Of a stretch of DNA of 64,000 nt, positions 40,124 to 48,682 are shown one piece after another. A program made the position numbers and the translations under genes. This DNA comes from Thiohalophilus sp. (GTDB lineage Bacteria > Pseudomonadota > Gammaproteobacteria > UBA6429 > Thiohalophilaceae), in the NCBI RefSeq assembly GCF_034521165.1, contig NZ_JAXHMV010000008.1, positions 744,001 through 808,000 on the forward strand, written 5' to 3'. Under the pieces are notes generated by a model, which saw only the letters and a list, made by a program, of their open reading frames with translations, made no database searches and was not told the origin of the DNA. Numbering within the stretch: position 1 is the stretch's first letter; each line of letters opens with the position of its first letter.

Positions 40124-42385
40124 ATGCATAAGACAGACGCGCCGGTTGTTAAAGACCTGCTCCTCATCGGCGGGGGCCACTCCCACGTTACAGTTTTAAG
40201 GCGGCTCGGTATGCGGCCGGTTCCGGGTTTGCGGGTTACCCTGCTTACACGGGATATTCATACGCCCTATTCAGGCATGCTGCCGGGTTTCATCGCCGGC
40301 CATTATGACTATGACGAGTGCCATATCGACCTGGGGCCGCTGGCCCGCTTTGCCGGTGCGCGCCTTTATCATGCCGAGGTCGAATCGCTGGATCTGGATA
40401 ACAAGCTGGTATATGCCAGCGGGCGTCCACCGATTGCGTACGATATTTTGTCGATCAATACCGGCTCACGACCGGTCAGCACAGATATCCCGGGGGTGGA
40501 TGAGTTCGCGTTGCCCGTGAAACCCATCGATGTCTTTCTGGATAAATGGGAACAGCTGATCGAACGCGTCCGCGTGAGCAAGGGGCCGTTTCGCATCGTG
40601 GTCGTCGGCGGCGGGGCCGGGGGCGTGGAGCTGGCGTTATCCACGCAGCTGCGCTTGCAGACAATACTCAAAGCGGCCGGCAAGGATCCCGAAAACGTGG
40701 TTTACACGCTGTTGAGTGCCAGCGACGACATTATGTACATGCACAATGCCGGGGTGCGGCACCGTTTCGAGCGGATTCTGCGGCAACGCCATATCACGGT
40801 CAAAACCGGGGCACGGGTGACCGAGGTCAGGGCGGACAAGGTGCTTACCGCCGAGGGCGGGGCGTATGATGCGGACGCCGTACTCTGGGTAACTTCGGCC
40901 TCCGCGCCGGCCTGGCCGGCCAAAGCCGGTCTTGCAGTAGATGAAGCCGGTTTTATCAGGGTGGATGAGCATCTGCAGTCACTGTCTCACCAGGATGTGT
41001 TTGCGGCGGGGGATGTCGCCTCATTACCCGATTCACGGCCCAAGTCCGGGGTGTTTGCCGTGCGCCAGGGACCCGTACTCGCGCATAATCTCCCGGCCGC
41101 CGCGACAGGCCGGCGCTTGCGTCGTTACCGGCCCCAAAAGAATTTCCTCGGGCTGATCAGCACCGGCGATCAATACGCCGTGGCATCGCGCGGGAACTGG
41201 TCCTATGCGTCGGCCTGGTTATGGACCGTCAAGGACTGGATCGATCGTCGCTTCATGCTCAAGTATAACGAGCTGCCCGAGATGGACGAGGAAGACAGCC
41301 CTGAACTGGCCAGTGGTATCGCCGATGCAGAAGCGATAAAAGAACTGTCCACGCTGGCCATGCGTTGTGGTGGTTGTGGCGCGAAGGTGGGCGCCACGGT
41401 GCTGTCCCGGGTGATGCAGCGTCTGCCCGACACTCAACGTGACGATGTATTGATCGGCCGGGACTCCCCCGATGATTGCGCCATGCTGACCCTGCCCAAA
41501 GACAAGGTGATGGTGCAGAGCGTTGATTATTTTCGTGCCTTTATCGATGACAACTATACATTCGGCGCCATTGCCGCGAACCATGCCCTGGGAGATGTTT
41601 TTGCCATGGGGGCCGAACCGCAATCGGCGCTGGCGATTGCCACCGTCCCCTACGGACGTGAACGTATTGTGGAAGAAACGCTGTATGATGTACTGGCCGG
41701 GGCCATACAGGTTCTTGAATCTTCCGGCGCCGTGCTGGCCGGCGGACACTCCAGCGAAGGCGCGGAGCTGGCCTTTGGATTGACCGTCAACGGCCTGCTT
41801 GATCCCGATACCGCCTTGCGCAAGCAGGGTTTGCAGCCGGGTGATGCGCTTGTGTTGACCAAACCTATCGGTACAGGAACGCTGTTGGCGGCAGAAATGC
41901 GCGCGAAAGCCAAAGGGCGCTGGATCGACGCGGCCATCCAGTCGATGCTGATCTCGAGTCAACAGGCTGCACGGTGTTTGCGGCAACACGGGGCAACGTC
42001 GTGTACCGACCTTACCGGTTTCGGTCTCGTCGGGCATTTGATCGAGATGACCCGGGCCTCGGACGTTGATGCCACGCTGTATATGGATGCATTACCCATA
42101 CTGGATGGCGCCCTGCAAACCGTTGAGGCGGGTATCCTCTCATCCCTTCAGCCGCAAAACCTGCGCCTGCGGCGTGCCATTGACGATGTCGAGCGGGTTT
42201 CACATCACCCGGCCTATCCTCTGTTATACGATCCGCAAACCGCCGGGGGCCTGCTCGCCGGCATCCCTCGGGAAAAGGTAAGTGCCTGCATTGAAACGCT
42301 GCACGGCATGGGCTATCCGACGGCGGTAATCATCGGTAAAGTTGAACCCCGTTCGGACAGGGACGCCTCCATTCGCATCCAGTAG
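40124..42385 (+). CDS. senC: selenophosphate synthetase (SenC/SelD) fused to FAD/NAD oxidoreductase
   Basis: A 753-residue fusion. Residues 1-~385 are an NDH-2-like pyridine nucleotide-disulfide oxidoreductase: FAD loop LLLIGGGHSHVTVLRRLG, NAD loop RIVVVGGGAGGVELAL (~160) and FAD-binding DVFAAGDVASLPDS. Residues ~405-753 are SelD, which makes selenophosphate from selenide and ATP: RCGGCGAKVGATV carries Cys418 and Lys421, equivalent to the catalytic Cys17/Lys20 of E. coli SelD, with the second Cys (Cys19) replaced by Ala. Also RDSPDDCAMLTLP, QSVDYFRAFIDD and NHALGDVFAMGAEP. The neighbourhood makes SenC the likely role, feeding SenB, though selenoprotein or selenouridine supply cannot be excluded. 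Confidence 0.88.
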   Translation: MHKTDAPVVKDLLLIGGGHSHVTVLRRLGMRPVPGLRVTLLTRDIHTPYSGMLPGFIAGHYDYDECHIDLGPLARFAGARLYHAEVESLDLDNKLVYASGRPPIAYDILSINTGSRPVSTDIPGVDEFALPVKPIDVFLDKWEQLIERVRVSKGPFRIVVVGGGAGGVELALSTQLRLQTILKAAGKDPENVVYTLLSASDDIMYMHNAGVRHRFERILRQRHITVKTGARVTEVRADKVLTAEGGAYDADAVLWVTSASAPAWPAKAGLAVDEAGFIRVDEHLQSLSHQDVFAAGDVASLPDSRPKSGVFAVRQGPVLAHNLPAAATGRRLRRYRPQKNFLGLISTGDQYAVASRGNWSYASAWLWTVKDWIDRRFMLKYNELPEMDEEDSPELASGIADAEAIKELSTLAMRCGGCGAKVGATVLSRVMQRLPDTQRDDVLIGRDSPDDCAMLTLPKDKVMVQSVDYFRAFIDDNYTFGAIAANHALGDVFAMGAEPQSALAIATVPYGRERIVEETLYDVLAGAIQVLESSGAVLAGGHSSEGAELAFGLTVNGLLDPDTALRKQGLQPGDALVLTKPIGTGTLLAAEMRAKAKGRWIDAAIQSMLISSQQAARCLRQHGATSCTDLTGFGLVGHLIEMTRASDVDATLYMDALPILDGALQTVEAGILSSLQPQNLRLRRAIDDVERVSHHPAYPLLYDPQTAGGLLAGIPREKVSACIETLHGMGYPTAVIIGKVEPRSDRDASIRIQ

Positions 42386-42398
42386 CCTGCGGATTGTA

Positions 42399-42468
42399 CT
42401 GAATAACGATTCCTGGAAGGTGCGCAGAGGCGCAGGTCAGGTTGTGCGCAACGCTACCTGACATTTTC
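42399..42468 (+). repeat. ~70-bp dispersed element, copy 2
   Basis: CTGAATAACGATTCCTGGAA start and GTCAGGTTGTGCGCAACGCT-ACCTGAC hairpin end. It begins 13 bases after the senC stop and could serve as the transcript end. Confidence 0.75.
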
Positions 42469-42551
42469 AAAAGGCCCGGGGCCGGTGGCAAACGAGCACG
42501 GTTTGCATTATCCTGCCTCGCGGCCCTTCATCGACGAGCAATCACACTGCC

Positions 42552-43190
42552 ATGACCATGAAACTTGTCCAGAAACGCTTTTTAAAAGGCACCCGGGAGT
42601 TTGAGATTATTAATGACGTCATCCATGTGCGAATAAAGACGCCATTTAAAGAAGAGAAGATCACGCTTGGTTTGTCGGTGCTGGATCCCGAGCCCATTGT
42701 CAACAATGCCTGTGTCGAGTTTTATGGCCGTGCCGAACCCGAGCCATTGCTGTCGTTATTGATGGATAATCCCAGCGCCGATGAATTTAACCAGTTTGTC
42801 GTGGCGCTGCAGCAACAGATAGTGCAGGTATCCAATGGCTTTACTGATTCCGAGGCAGATACTCAACCGGCCGGGATCGCCGGCAATGTTTTTGACGAAC
42901 CGCCGGAATTCGACGAACCAGAGTCAAAAAGATCAAAATACCTCGGTAAATCCATTCGTCCCGCCCGGCTTGAAGAGGCCATCCAGATGCTCGAGCAATA
43001 TGTGGCTGACGAGGAGATCAAGCCGTTGCTCGCTGCCCTGAAAGCACTGAAGGATGATCCGGAGAATGAATCCTGTATGGAACAGGTGGTGGATGCATTC
43101 AATGACCTGGGCATTGTGCAGGGGGCGGTACTGACCTACGCCCCCTATCTCAGCGTCTTGCTGATGGATGATCCCTACGGGGAAAATTAA
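42552..43190 (+). CDS. conserved hypothetical protein
   Basis: A 212-residue acidic protein that I do not recognise. The N-half (1-90) looks like a beta-rich domain (KGTREFEIINDVIHVRIKTP, KEEKITLGLSVLDPEPIV); a low-complexity acidic linker with Pro and Glu (residues ~100-135) leads to a helical C-half (IRPARLEEAIQMLEQYVADE, LLAALKALKDDPENESCMEQ). No membrane segment. ATG at 42558 is a possible alternative start. It stands alone between repeats. Confidence 0.6.
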   Translation: MTMKLVQKRFLKGTREFEIINDVIHVRIKTPFKEEKITLGLSVLDPEPIVNNACVEFYGRAEPEPLLSLLMDNPSADEFNQFVVALQQQIVQVSNGFTDSEADTQPAGIAGNVFDEPPEFDEPESKRSKYLGKSIRPARLEEAIQMLEQYVADEEIKPLLAALKALKDDPENESCMEQVVDAFNDLGIVQGAVLTYAPYLSVLLMDDPYGEN

Positions 43191-43258
43191 CAATTTTTTG
43201 ACGAGCAAACTGGCAGACCGGCCACAGCACCCTGCGGGCCTGCACGATCGGCTTTTAC

Positions 43259-43324
43259 TCGTCCCTCGTCCCTCGTCCCTCGCCCCTCGTACCTCGTCAC
43301 TCGTCCCTGCACCCGAAGGGTGCA
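43259..43324. repeat. TCGTCCC heptamer array plus perfect hairpin
   Basis: Seven heptamers (43259-43307), four perfect TCGTCCC and three one- or two-base variants, run into a perfect TGCACCC-GAA-GGGTGCA hairpin (43308-43324). The rest of the 353-base gap holds nothing I recognise. The nearest comparable blocks are 34374-34418 and 45026-45053. Confidence 0.75.
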
Positions 43325-43543
43325 TTGATTGATAATTATCAACTGCCACAATTTATATCGCTATTGATGCGTCTGCCCGGGTTGCAAGCGGGCCTTCTTA
43401 TCCTCACAGCATTTCCTATACTCAAGCTGACCGTTGCGGCGCGTATGACCATATGAAGCGAAAGGATATCGTTATCTGGCCGTGCTGTTGATACTGCAAT
43501 TACCGGTCAGGTTACTGGTTGGCGAGAGAAAACGTAAAAGGAG

Positions 43544-44905
43544 ATGCATATGTTTCTGGAAAAAATCAAATCCCCCGGATTGGCTCATCTGTCCTATATC
43601 ATCGGCGCCGACGGCCAGGCGGCCGTAATTGATCCGCGCCGGGATATCGAAGTCTATGAAGAAATTGCCGCGGCGAATAACGTCCGCATAACCTGTGTAT
43701 TTGAAACCCATCGCAACGAGGATCTGGTCTCCGGAGCCGGCCTGCTGGCCGAACGCACCGGGGCGACGGTTTATCATGGCCCCCATGCGGCCGGCGAGGT
43801 GCGCTATGCGCAAACCGTTCGCGATGGCAAGACGGTGCAACTGGGCGATCTGCGCCTGAAGGTGATGGAAACGCCCGGACACACCGACGACAGCATTTCT
43901 ATCGCGGTCTATGACGATGCCAGTGGCAAGGACGCTGTTGCCGTATTCACCGGCGATGCCCTGTTCATCGGCGATGTCGGGCGGACCGACTTTTACCCGG
44001 AGCGGGCCGAGGAAGTCGCCGGACTGTTGTACGACAGCCTGCAACGGATTCTGGCCCTGGGCGATCAGGCGATCGTGCTGCCGGCGCACGGCGCCGGGTC
44101 GGTCTGTGGCAGCGGCATGGCCGATCGCGAGTTCTCTACACTGGGACACGAGCGGCAGAATAATCCACGTCTGCAGATCACCGATCGCCATGAATTTATC
44201 AAGGTGAAGGTGGCCGAGCATCATTATCAGCCGCCGTACTTCCGGGTTATGGAGCAATTGAACCTGAGCGGTACAGACCCGATGCATCCGGAACCGGCCG
44301 CGCTGGGTGTCGACGATATCAAGGACCTGGGCGATCAGGTAATCCGGATCGATGTGCGCAGCACCGAAGCCTATGCCTCGGCACACCTGCCGGGCTCCCT
44401 GTGTGTGCCCGAAGCGATGATCCCGGCGTTCGCCGGCTGGTTGATCAAACCGGAACAGCGACTGGTCCTGATTGCCGAGAATGCCGATCAGGCCTGGCAG
44501 GCTGCCCGTCATCTCGGTCGCATCGGCCTCGATCGGGTCGAAGGTTACCTGGCGGGTATCATGGACTGGGTGACCGCCGGCGAGCCATTCGAGTCAATCG
44601 ACTTTGTCGATACGGCCACCGTCGAACAGCGCCTGAACAGGCAACCGGCCGACTGGCAGTTACTGGATGTCCGTGGAATTGACGAAGTCGAGGCGAGCCG
44701 CATGCAAGAAGCGGTGCATACCTATGTGGGTGAACTGCCCGATAAGCTGAACGAGCTGGACAGCAACAAGGCCTACACTGTCATGTGTGCCAGTGGCCAG
44801 CGCGCCGCCATCGCGGCCAGTGTGCTGGAGCGTGCCGGTTACAAAAACGTGGATGTGTACCTGGGCTCCATGACGGCGTGGCAGCAACAAAAAAGCGCAG
44901 CGTAA
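43544..44905 (+). CDS. persulfide dioxygenase-rhodanese fusion (MBL fold + two rhodanese domains)
   Basis: A 453-residue protein: an ETHE1-like metallo-beta-lactamase domain (1-~245) that oxidises glutathione persulfide to sulfite, then two rhodanese domains. Iron ligands equivalent to ETHE1 His79, His135 and Asp154 are kept (FETHRNEDLVSGAG, METPGHTDDSISI, FTGDALFIGDVGRTDF), while the second and third His of the HxHxDH motif are Asn and Leu, which fits a one-iron enzyme. The first rhodanese (~255-350) lacks the active Cys (LVLIAENADQA); the second has it (VMCASGQRAAIAASVLERAG). It lies 1.2 kb after the selenium locus. Confidence 0.85.
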   Translation: MHMFLEKIKSPGLAHLSYIIGADGQAAVIDPRRDIEVYEEIAAANNVRITCVFETHRNEDLVSGAGLLAERTGATVYHGPHAAGEVRYAQTVRDGKTVQLGDLRLKVMETPGHTDDSISIAVYDDASGKDAVAVFTGDALFIGDVGRTDFYPERAEEVAGLLYDSLQRILALGDQAIVLPAHGAGSVCGSGMADREFSTLGHERQNNPRLQITDRHEFIKVKVAEHHYQPPYFRVMEQLNLSGTDPMHPEPAALGVDDIKDLGDQVIRIDVRSTEAYASAHLPGSLCVPEAMIPAFAGWLIKPEQRLVLIAENADQAWQAARHLGRIGLDRVEGYLAGIMDWVTAGEPFESIDFVDTATVEQRLNRQPADWQLLDVRGIDEVEASRMQEAVHTYVGELPDKLNELDSNKAYTVMCASGQRAAIAASVLERAGYKNVDVYLGSMTAWQQQKSAA

Positions 44906-44946
44906 ATATCGTCGCGCCTGAACCCGCCATTTCTCCCGTCCTCTGC

Positions 44947-45053
44947 TAAAAACGCAAAGGACGTGGAGATCCAAACTTGATGCGGGGGAGAAGTGATTAA
45001 AATCAGTGCCGGCGTATCCCTCTGGTTCCTCGGACCTCGTCCCTCGTCCCTCG
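44947..45053. repeat. half-dyad and TCCCTCG heptamers
   Basis: AAAAACGCAAAGGACGTGGA (about 44947-44966) is one arm of the CGCAAAG element; further on, TTCCTCG, GACCTCG, TCCCTCG, TCCCTCG (45026-45053) are heptamers like those at 43259. They end four bases before the patatin stop. Confidence 0.6.
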
Positions 45054-45056
45054 GCC

Positions 45057-46232
45057 CTATTTTTTTGATGCCATCTCCTGAATCATGCGATCGACCTCCA
45101 GAAACTGCATCAGCTCGTGTCTCTTGTTCATGGTATCCTGATAGCCCAGATCGATCAGTCTGCGGGTGTAAGCGCGTTCGAACAGCAAGTAGCTGACCAG
45201 ATCCGAACCGTCCGAGCGGTAGGCGCCGATGCCGCGCAGTAGCAGACGCATACTGCGCGGCAACTGGTCGATATATTCCTCGGCCAGATCGCCGATATCC
45301 TGGCTGGGCGAGATCACCAGCGTGTCGATATGGCGCAGGGGGAAGCCGTGCTTGTCACGCTGCTTTTGCGGAATCAAATCGACCGTGTCGTTAATCCGCT
45401 CCAGCCGTTCGATGTCGGCATCCAGCGAGTCGAGAAAGATGCTGTCCAGCACATGCCCGGCGATCTGGCCGATGGTGGGCGCGCGATTCTCACGGGTGCG
45501 TTGGGGTTCCTGATTCTCCATGTGGTTGCCGATGATCATGACCTTGTTGGCCCCCAGATGCAGGGCGGGACTGATCGGCGCCATCTGGCGCATGGAACCG
45601 TCGCCGAAATATTCCCGGTTGATTTTCTGCGGCGGGAACACAAACGGAATGGCCGACGAGGCCATCAGGTGCTCGACGTTGATCTCGGTGCGTACCCCGA
45701 TACGCCGGAAACGGTTCCAGGATTCGAGTTCGGGCTGGCCATGGAAGAAGGATACCGACTGATGCGAGGTATAGCCGGACGCGGTGACACTCAATGCATG
45801 CAGATACCCCTTGTCGATGGAGTGCTGAATGTCTTCCGTGCGAATGTACTGTTCGAGCAGGTGCTGCAGGGGGGAACGGTCCAGCAGGGAGAGCGCGCGG
45901 CTGTGATGGCTCATGCCCAGGGACATCAGTGCCATGAACCAGTTGAAGCTGGTGCGCAGGATGCCCGGGACATCGGTGCGAAAAACCTGTTCGGCATGAA
46001 AGTTGGACCAGATGATCGCGATGCGCTGTACCGACTTGCGAAAGTCGTAGGCATGAGTGGCCAGTGCGCAGGCATTGATGGCGCCGGCCGAGGTGCCGCA
46101 AAGAATCTGGAACGGGCTGCTGGCTCCGCGTGGCAGGATGTCGGCGACGGCTTTGAGTACCCCGACCTGGTAGGCGGCACGAGCACCGCCACCGGTCATA
46201 ATCAGACCGGTTTTTGGTTTATCGGACTGCAT
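45057..46232 (-). CDS. patatin-like phospholipase
   Basis: A 391-residue patatin-fold acyl hydrolase that uses a Ser-Asp dyad on phospholipids. Oxyanion loop TGGGARAAYQVGVL, nucleophile elbow LCGTSAGAINACALA (Ser in GTSAG) and the dyad Asp in EYFGDGSMRQMAPIS are all present. The C-terminal ~120 residues are helical (DADIERLERINDTVDLIPQK). No signal peptide; cytoplasmic or membrane-attached. It is divergent from the DMT transporter gene. Confidence 0.87.
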   Translation of the reverse strand: MQSDKPKTGLIMTGGGARAAYQVGVLKAVADILPRGASSPFQILCGTSAGAINACALATHAYDFRKSVQRIAIIWSNFHAEQVFRTDVPGILRTSFNWFMALMSLGMSHHSRALSLLDRSPLQHLLEQYIRTEDIQHSIDKGYLHALSVTASGYTSHQSVSFFHGQPELESWNRFRRIGVRTEINVEHLMASSAIPFVFPPQKINREYFGDGSMRQMAPISPALHLGANKVMIIGNHMENQEPQRTRENRAPTIGQIAGHVLDSIFLDSLDADIERLERINDTVDLIPQKQRDKHGFPLRHIDTLVISPSQDIGDLAEEYIDQLPRSMRLLLRGIGAYRSDGSDLVSYLLFERAYTRRLIDLGYQDTMNKRHELMQFLEVDRMIQEMASKK

Positions 46233-46381
46233 AGGTGCTGCCTGTCGGGTTATTGCTGTTATACAATCAGGCTCTCCTGCTCACACTGTATAGAATAGTC
46301 AGAGATTGTCATGTCGCCAACCGGTTCGTCTGTTATTTGCTCAACCATTATTCCGGGAACGGTCGCTCGCGCCGATATGCC

Positions 46382-47281
46382 ATGAATAGTATGTTGTATC
46401 GCCAGAGTCTGGTTCTGGGCAGTCTGTTTATTATTCTGTCTGAATTTATGTTCGCCTCAATGGGGGCGGCGGTCAAGGCGGTCTCCGCCGATATGCCCAA
46501 CGAAATGATCGTCTTCATGCGCAACCTGTTCGGCGCCCTGGTGCTGTTGCCGCTGCTGTGGCGTTACGGCTGGCGGCATTTGCAAACCCGCGTCTGGTAT
46601 TTGCATGTCATGCGCGCCGGCTTCGGCGTGGCGGCTATGTACTGTTTTTTCTACGCCCTGGCCAATATGCCGCTGGCCAGCGGGATGTTGTTGAAGATGA
46701 CCTCGCCACTGTTTATCCCGCTGGTGGCGATTGCCTGGCTGGGTGAGGGGATCACCCGTCGCGCCTTGCTGGCCGTGGTGGTCGGTTTTATCGGTGTCAT
46801 TCTGGTGTTGCAGCCGCAGGGCGGGTTTGAAGCGGTGGCGTTGATCGGCCTGCTGGGCGGCGCGCTGGCGGCGGTGGCCAAGGTGACCGTGCGGCGGCTG
46901 GGACGCAGTGAACCCACCACCCGCATCGTGTTCTACTTCGCCCTGGTCGCGACCCTGGTCTCAGCCGTGCCCTTGAGCTGGAGCTGGCAAACGCCGGATA
47001 CCGACAGCTGGTTATTACTGCTGTTGATTGGCATAGTGGGCACTCTGGGACAGCTGTTGCTGACCCGGGGTTACAGTATCGCTCCGCCGTCGCAGGTAAG
47101 CGCCTTTACCTATACCTCGGTGGTGTTTGCGGCGTTGTTCGGCTATCTGTTCTGGGACGAGATGGTCGGTTACCTGTTTGTGATCGGCGCGCTGATCATC
47201 GCCGGAGCCGGCATGCTGGTCTTGCAGGAGCGCCAGAACGTGAGTCTCAACAAAGCCCGTTTCGATAATGAACCGCTGTGA
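46382..47281 (+). CDS. EamA/DMT-superfamily transporter
   Basis: A 299-residue membrane protein with ten predicted helices in two EamA repeats (VLGSLFIILSEFMFASMGAA to IAWLGEGITRRALLAVVVGF, and IGLLGGALAAVAKVTVRRLG to the end). Family members export or import small metabolites; the substrate is not visible. I chose the ATG at 46382 (MNSMLYRQSL) because the upstream open frame back to 46235 lacks transporter-like sequence; ATG 46391 is also possible. Confidence 0.8.
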   Translation: MNSMLYRQSLVLGSLFIILSEFMFASMGAAVKAVSADMPNEMIVFMRNLFGALVLLPLLWRYGWRHLQTRVWYLHVMRAGFGVAAMYCFFYALANMPLASGMLLKMTSPLFIPLVAIAWLGEGITRRALLAVVVGFIGVILVLQPQGGFEAVALIGLLGGALAAVAKVTVRRLGRSEPTTRIVFYFALVATLVSAVPLSWSWQTPDTDSWLLLLLIGIVGTLGQLLLTRGYSIAPPSQVSAFTYTSVVFAALFGYLFWDEMVGYLFVIGALIIAGAGMLVLQERQNVSLNKARFDNEPL

Positions 47282-47314
47282 TGCGGTGCGCCGGATAATG
47301 TGCAGGAGAGAGAA

Positions 47315-47827
47315 ATGACGGATAAACAACTGTGGTTGTTACGCCATGCCAGGGCCGAGGCGGGTGATAATATGATGGAGGATGCCGATCGTCCCCTGAG
47401 TCATGCGGGGCGGGAGCAGGCGGACCGGCTGGGCGAGTGGATGTTTGATCAGGGTTTTCGGCCCGGGCTGATTGTCAGTTCCCCGGCCGTGCGGGCCCGG
47501 CAGACGACCGAACTGGTTTGTGAGCGGCTGGAGTTCGATTTTAACCACATTCATTATGATCCGGGGCTGTATCTGGCTTCGCGGAGTGACCTGCTGCGGA
47601 TTATCGACGATATGAGAGTGCCCCACGGCCCGCTCATGCTGGTCGGTCACAACCCCGGGCTGGAGGAGCTGCTGGTCTGGTTGTGCGGTGAACCGCTGCC
47701 CCGCACAGATAAAGACAAACTATTAACCACGGCCAACCTGGCACGGATAGCGATCGCAGATAGCGGTACCCTCGGTGAGGAAAGCGGCCAGTTGATCGAT
47801 CTGACCCGGGCCGATGAACTGACGTGA
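47315..47827 (+). CDS. sixA: phosphohistidine phosphatase SixA-like
   Basis: A 170-residue histidine phosphatase of the SixA type, which removes phosphate from phospho-His on HPt domains or NPr. Catalytic RHARAEAGD (RHG-like first motif), PLSHAGREQADRLGEW, SSPAVRARQTTELV and VGHNPGLEELLVWL with the second His are present. AGGAGAG eight bases before ATG 47315 sets the start; the upstream ATG at 47300 is weaker. It is followed one base later by the HNH gene. Confidence 0.88.
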   Translation: MTDKQLWLLRHARAEAGDNMMEDADRPLSHAGREQADRLGEWMFDQGFRPGLIVSSPAVRARQTTELVCERLEFDFNHIHYDPGLYLASRSDLLRIIDDMRVPHGPLMLVGHNPGLEELLVWLCGEPLPRTDKDKLLTTANLARIAIADSGTLGEESGQLIDLTRADELT

Positions 47828-47828
47828 G

Positions 47829-48140
47829 ATGGGTCAGTTGGAGCAGATCTGCGCGTTGTGCGGGCGGCAGGAGAGCGGCCTGACCAAACATCATCTGATC
47901 CCGCGTACCCGCCATCGCAACAAGCGGGTGAAAAAACTGTTCAGCCGCGAGGAAATGACCGGTCGGGTGTTGTGGCTGTGCCGTCCCTGCCATCATCACA
48001 TTCACCGGGTGCTGGACGAAAAGCAGCTGGCCCTGGAATACAACACGCGCGACAGGTTGCTCGCGCATCCCGAAATAAAACAATTCGTCGACTGGCTGGC
48101 CAATAAACCGGCCGGATTCAAGCCGCGCTCGTCCCGTTAG
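47829..48140 (+). CDS. HNH-type zinc-finger nuclease-like protein
   Basis: A 103-residue HNH domain protein. Two Cys pairs (ICALCGRQE and LCRPCHHHIH) bind zinc, and LTKHHLIPRTRH with the final HHHIH gives the catalytic His/Asn-like pattern. Small stand-alone HNH proteins of this kind are common in gammaproteobacteria; whether it cuts DNA is unknown. It starts directly after the sixA stop and is probably co-translated. Confidence 0.8.
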   Translation: MGQLEQICALCGRQESGLTKHHLIPRTRHRNKRVKKLFSREEMTGRVLWLCRPCHHHIHRVLDEKQLALEYNTRDRLLAHPEIKQFVDWLANKPAGFKPRSSR

Positions 48141-48175
48141 CGTCGATCACGGAGCAGACTGTTACAATGCAGTCG

Positions 48176-48312
48176 CTAAATAACTGTTCCCCAAAGTTGC
48201 ACAAGGCGCAGGTCAGGCTGCGCATCGCGCTGCCTGACATTTTGGCATTCCCAAAGAACGGTGTGGATGCCCTGTTCTTAGAGTCATGTAGGCTTCGCCA
48301 ACGTGACCTGCA
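48176..48312. repeat. ~70-bp dispersed element copy 3, followed by an inverted GTCACGT hairpin word
   Basis: CTAAATAACTGTTCCCCAAA start and GTCAGGCTGCGCATCGCGCT-GCCTGAC hairpin (48176-48244); then TGTAGGCTTCGCCAACGTGACCTGC (48288-48312), the reverse of the GTCACAT-GGC-GAA-GCC hairpin words found at 20180-20215. Confidence 0.7.
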
Positions 48313-48378
48313 AGATTCGTCAGAGTATGGAGTATGCAGGAATTTCGATCAGTGAGTCCTGCGGCGGTATAGCAGCAC

Positions 48379-48461
48379 CACTGAAAACACCGAAGCCACT
48401 GAACTCCCCGAAACGGAATATTCATTATGTTTTTTTTCAGTGTTATTCGGTGTTTTCAGTG
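48379..48461. repeat. perfect 16-bp inverted repeat
   Basis: CACTGAAAACACCGAA (48379-48394) and its exact complement TTCGGTGTTTTCAGTG (48446-48461) around a 51-base loop that contains a T8 run. A degenerate relative is at 52385-52457. With copy 3 above, this accounts for most of the 542-base gap before 48683. Confidence 0.7.
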
Positions 48462-48682
48462 TTTCGGTGGTTAACATTTGCCCTGCATTATCCTCACGAT
48501 GCGGTTAAAGGCCTGTTCTAACTGGGGATATGACGGTGGCATTTCAGTACGGTGCTGCTAAAACTAATTAAGGACTGGCCGTTACAGACAGGTAAGCGTC
48601 AACCATGCAGGGTATACCCGCAAGATTTGCGGGGAAGGTATGTCAGTGGTCGTGTGTGGCGGGTTCACGACGGGAGGGGGTG

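Noticed and set aside
40124..42385. SelD serving selenoprotein synthesis
   Set aside because: Not excluded, but no selA, selB or tRNA-Sec is in the window, while senA is directly upstream and senB adjacent, so the SenC role is preferred.
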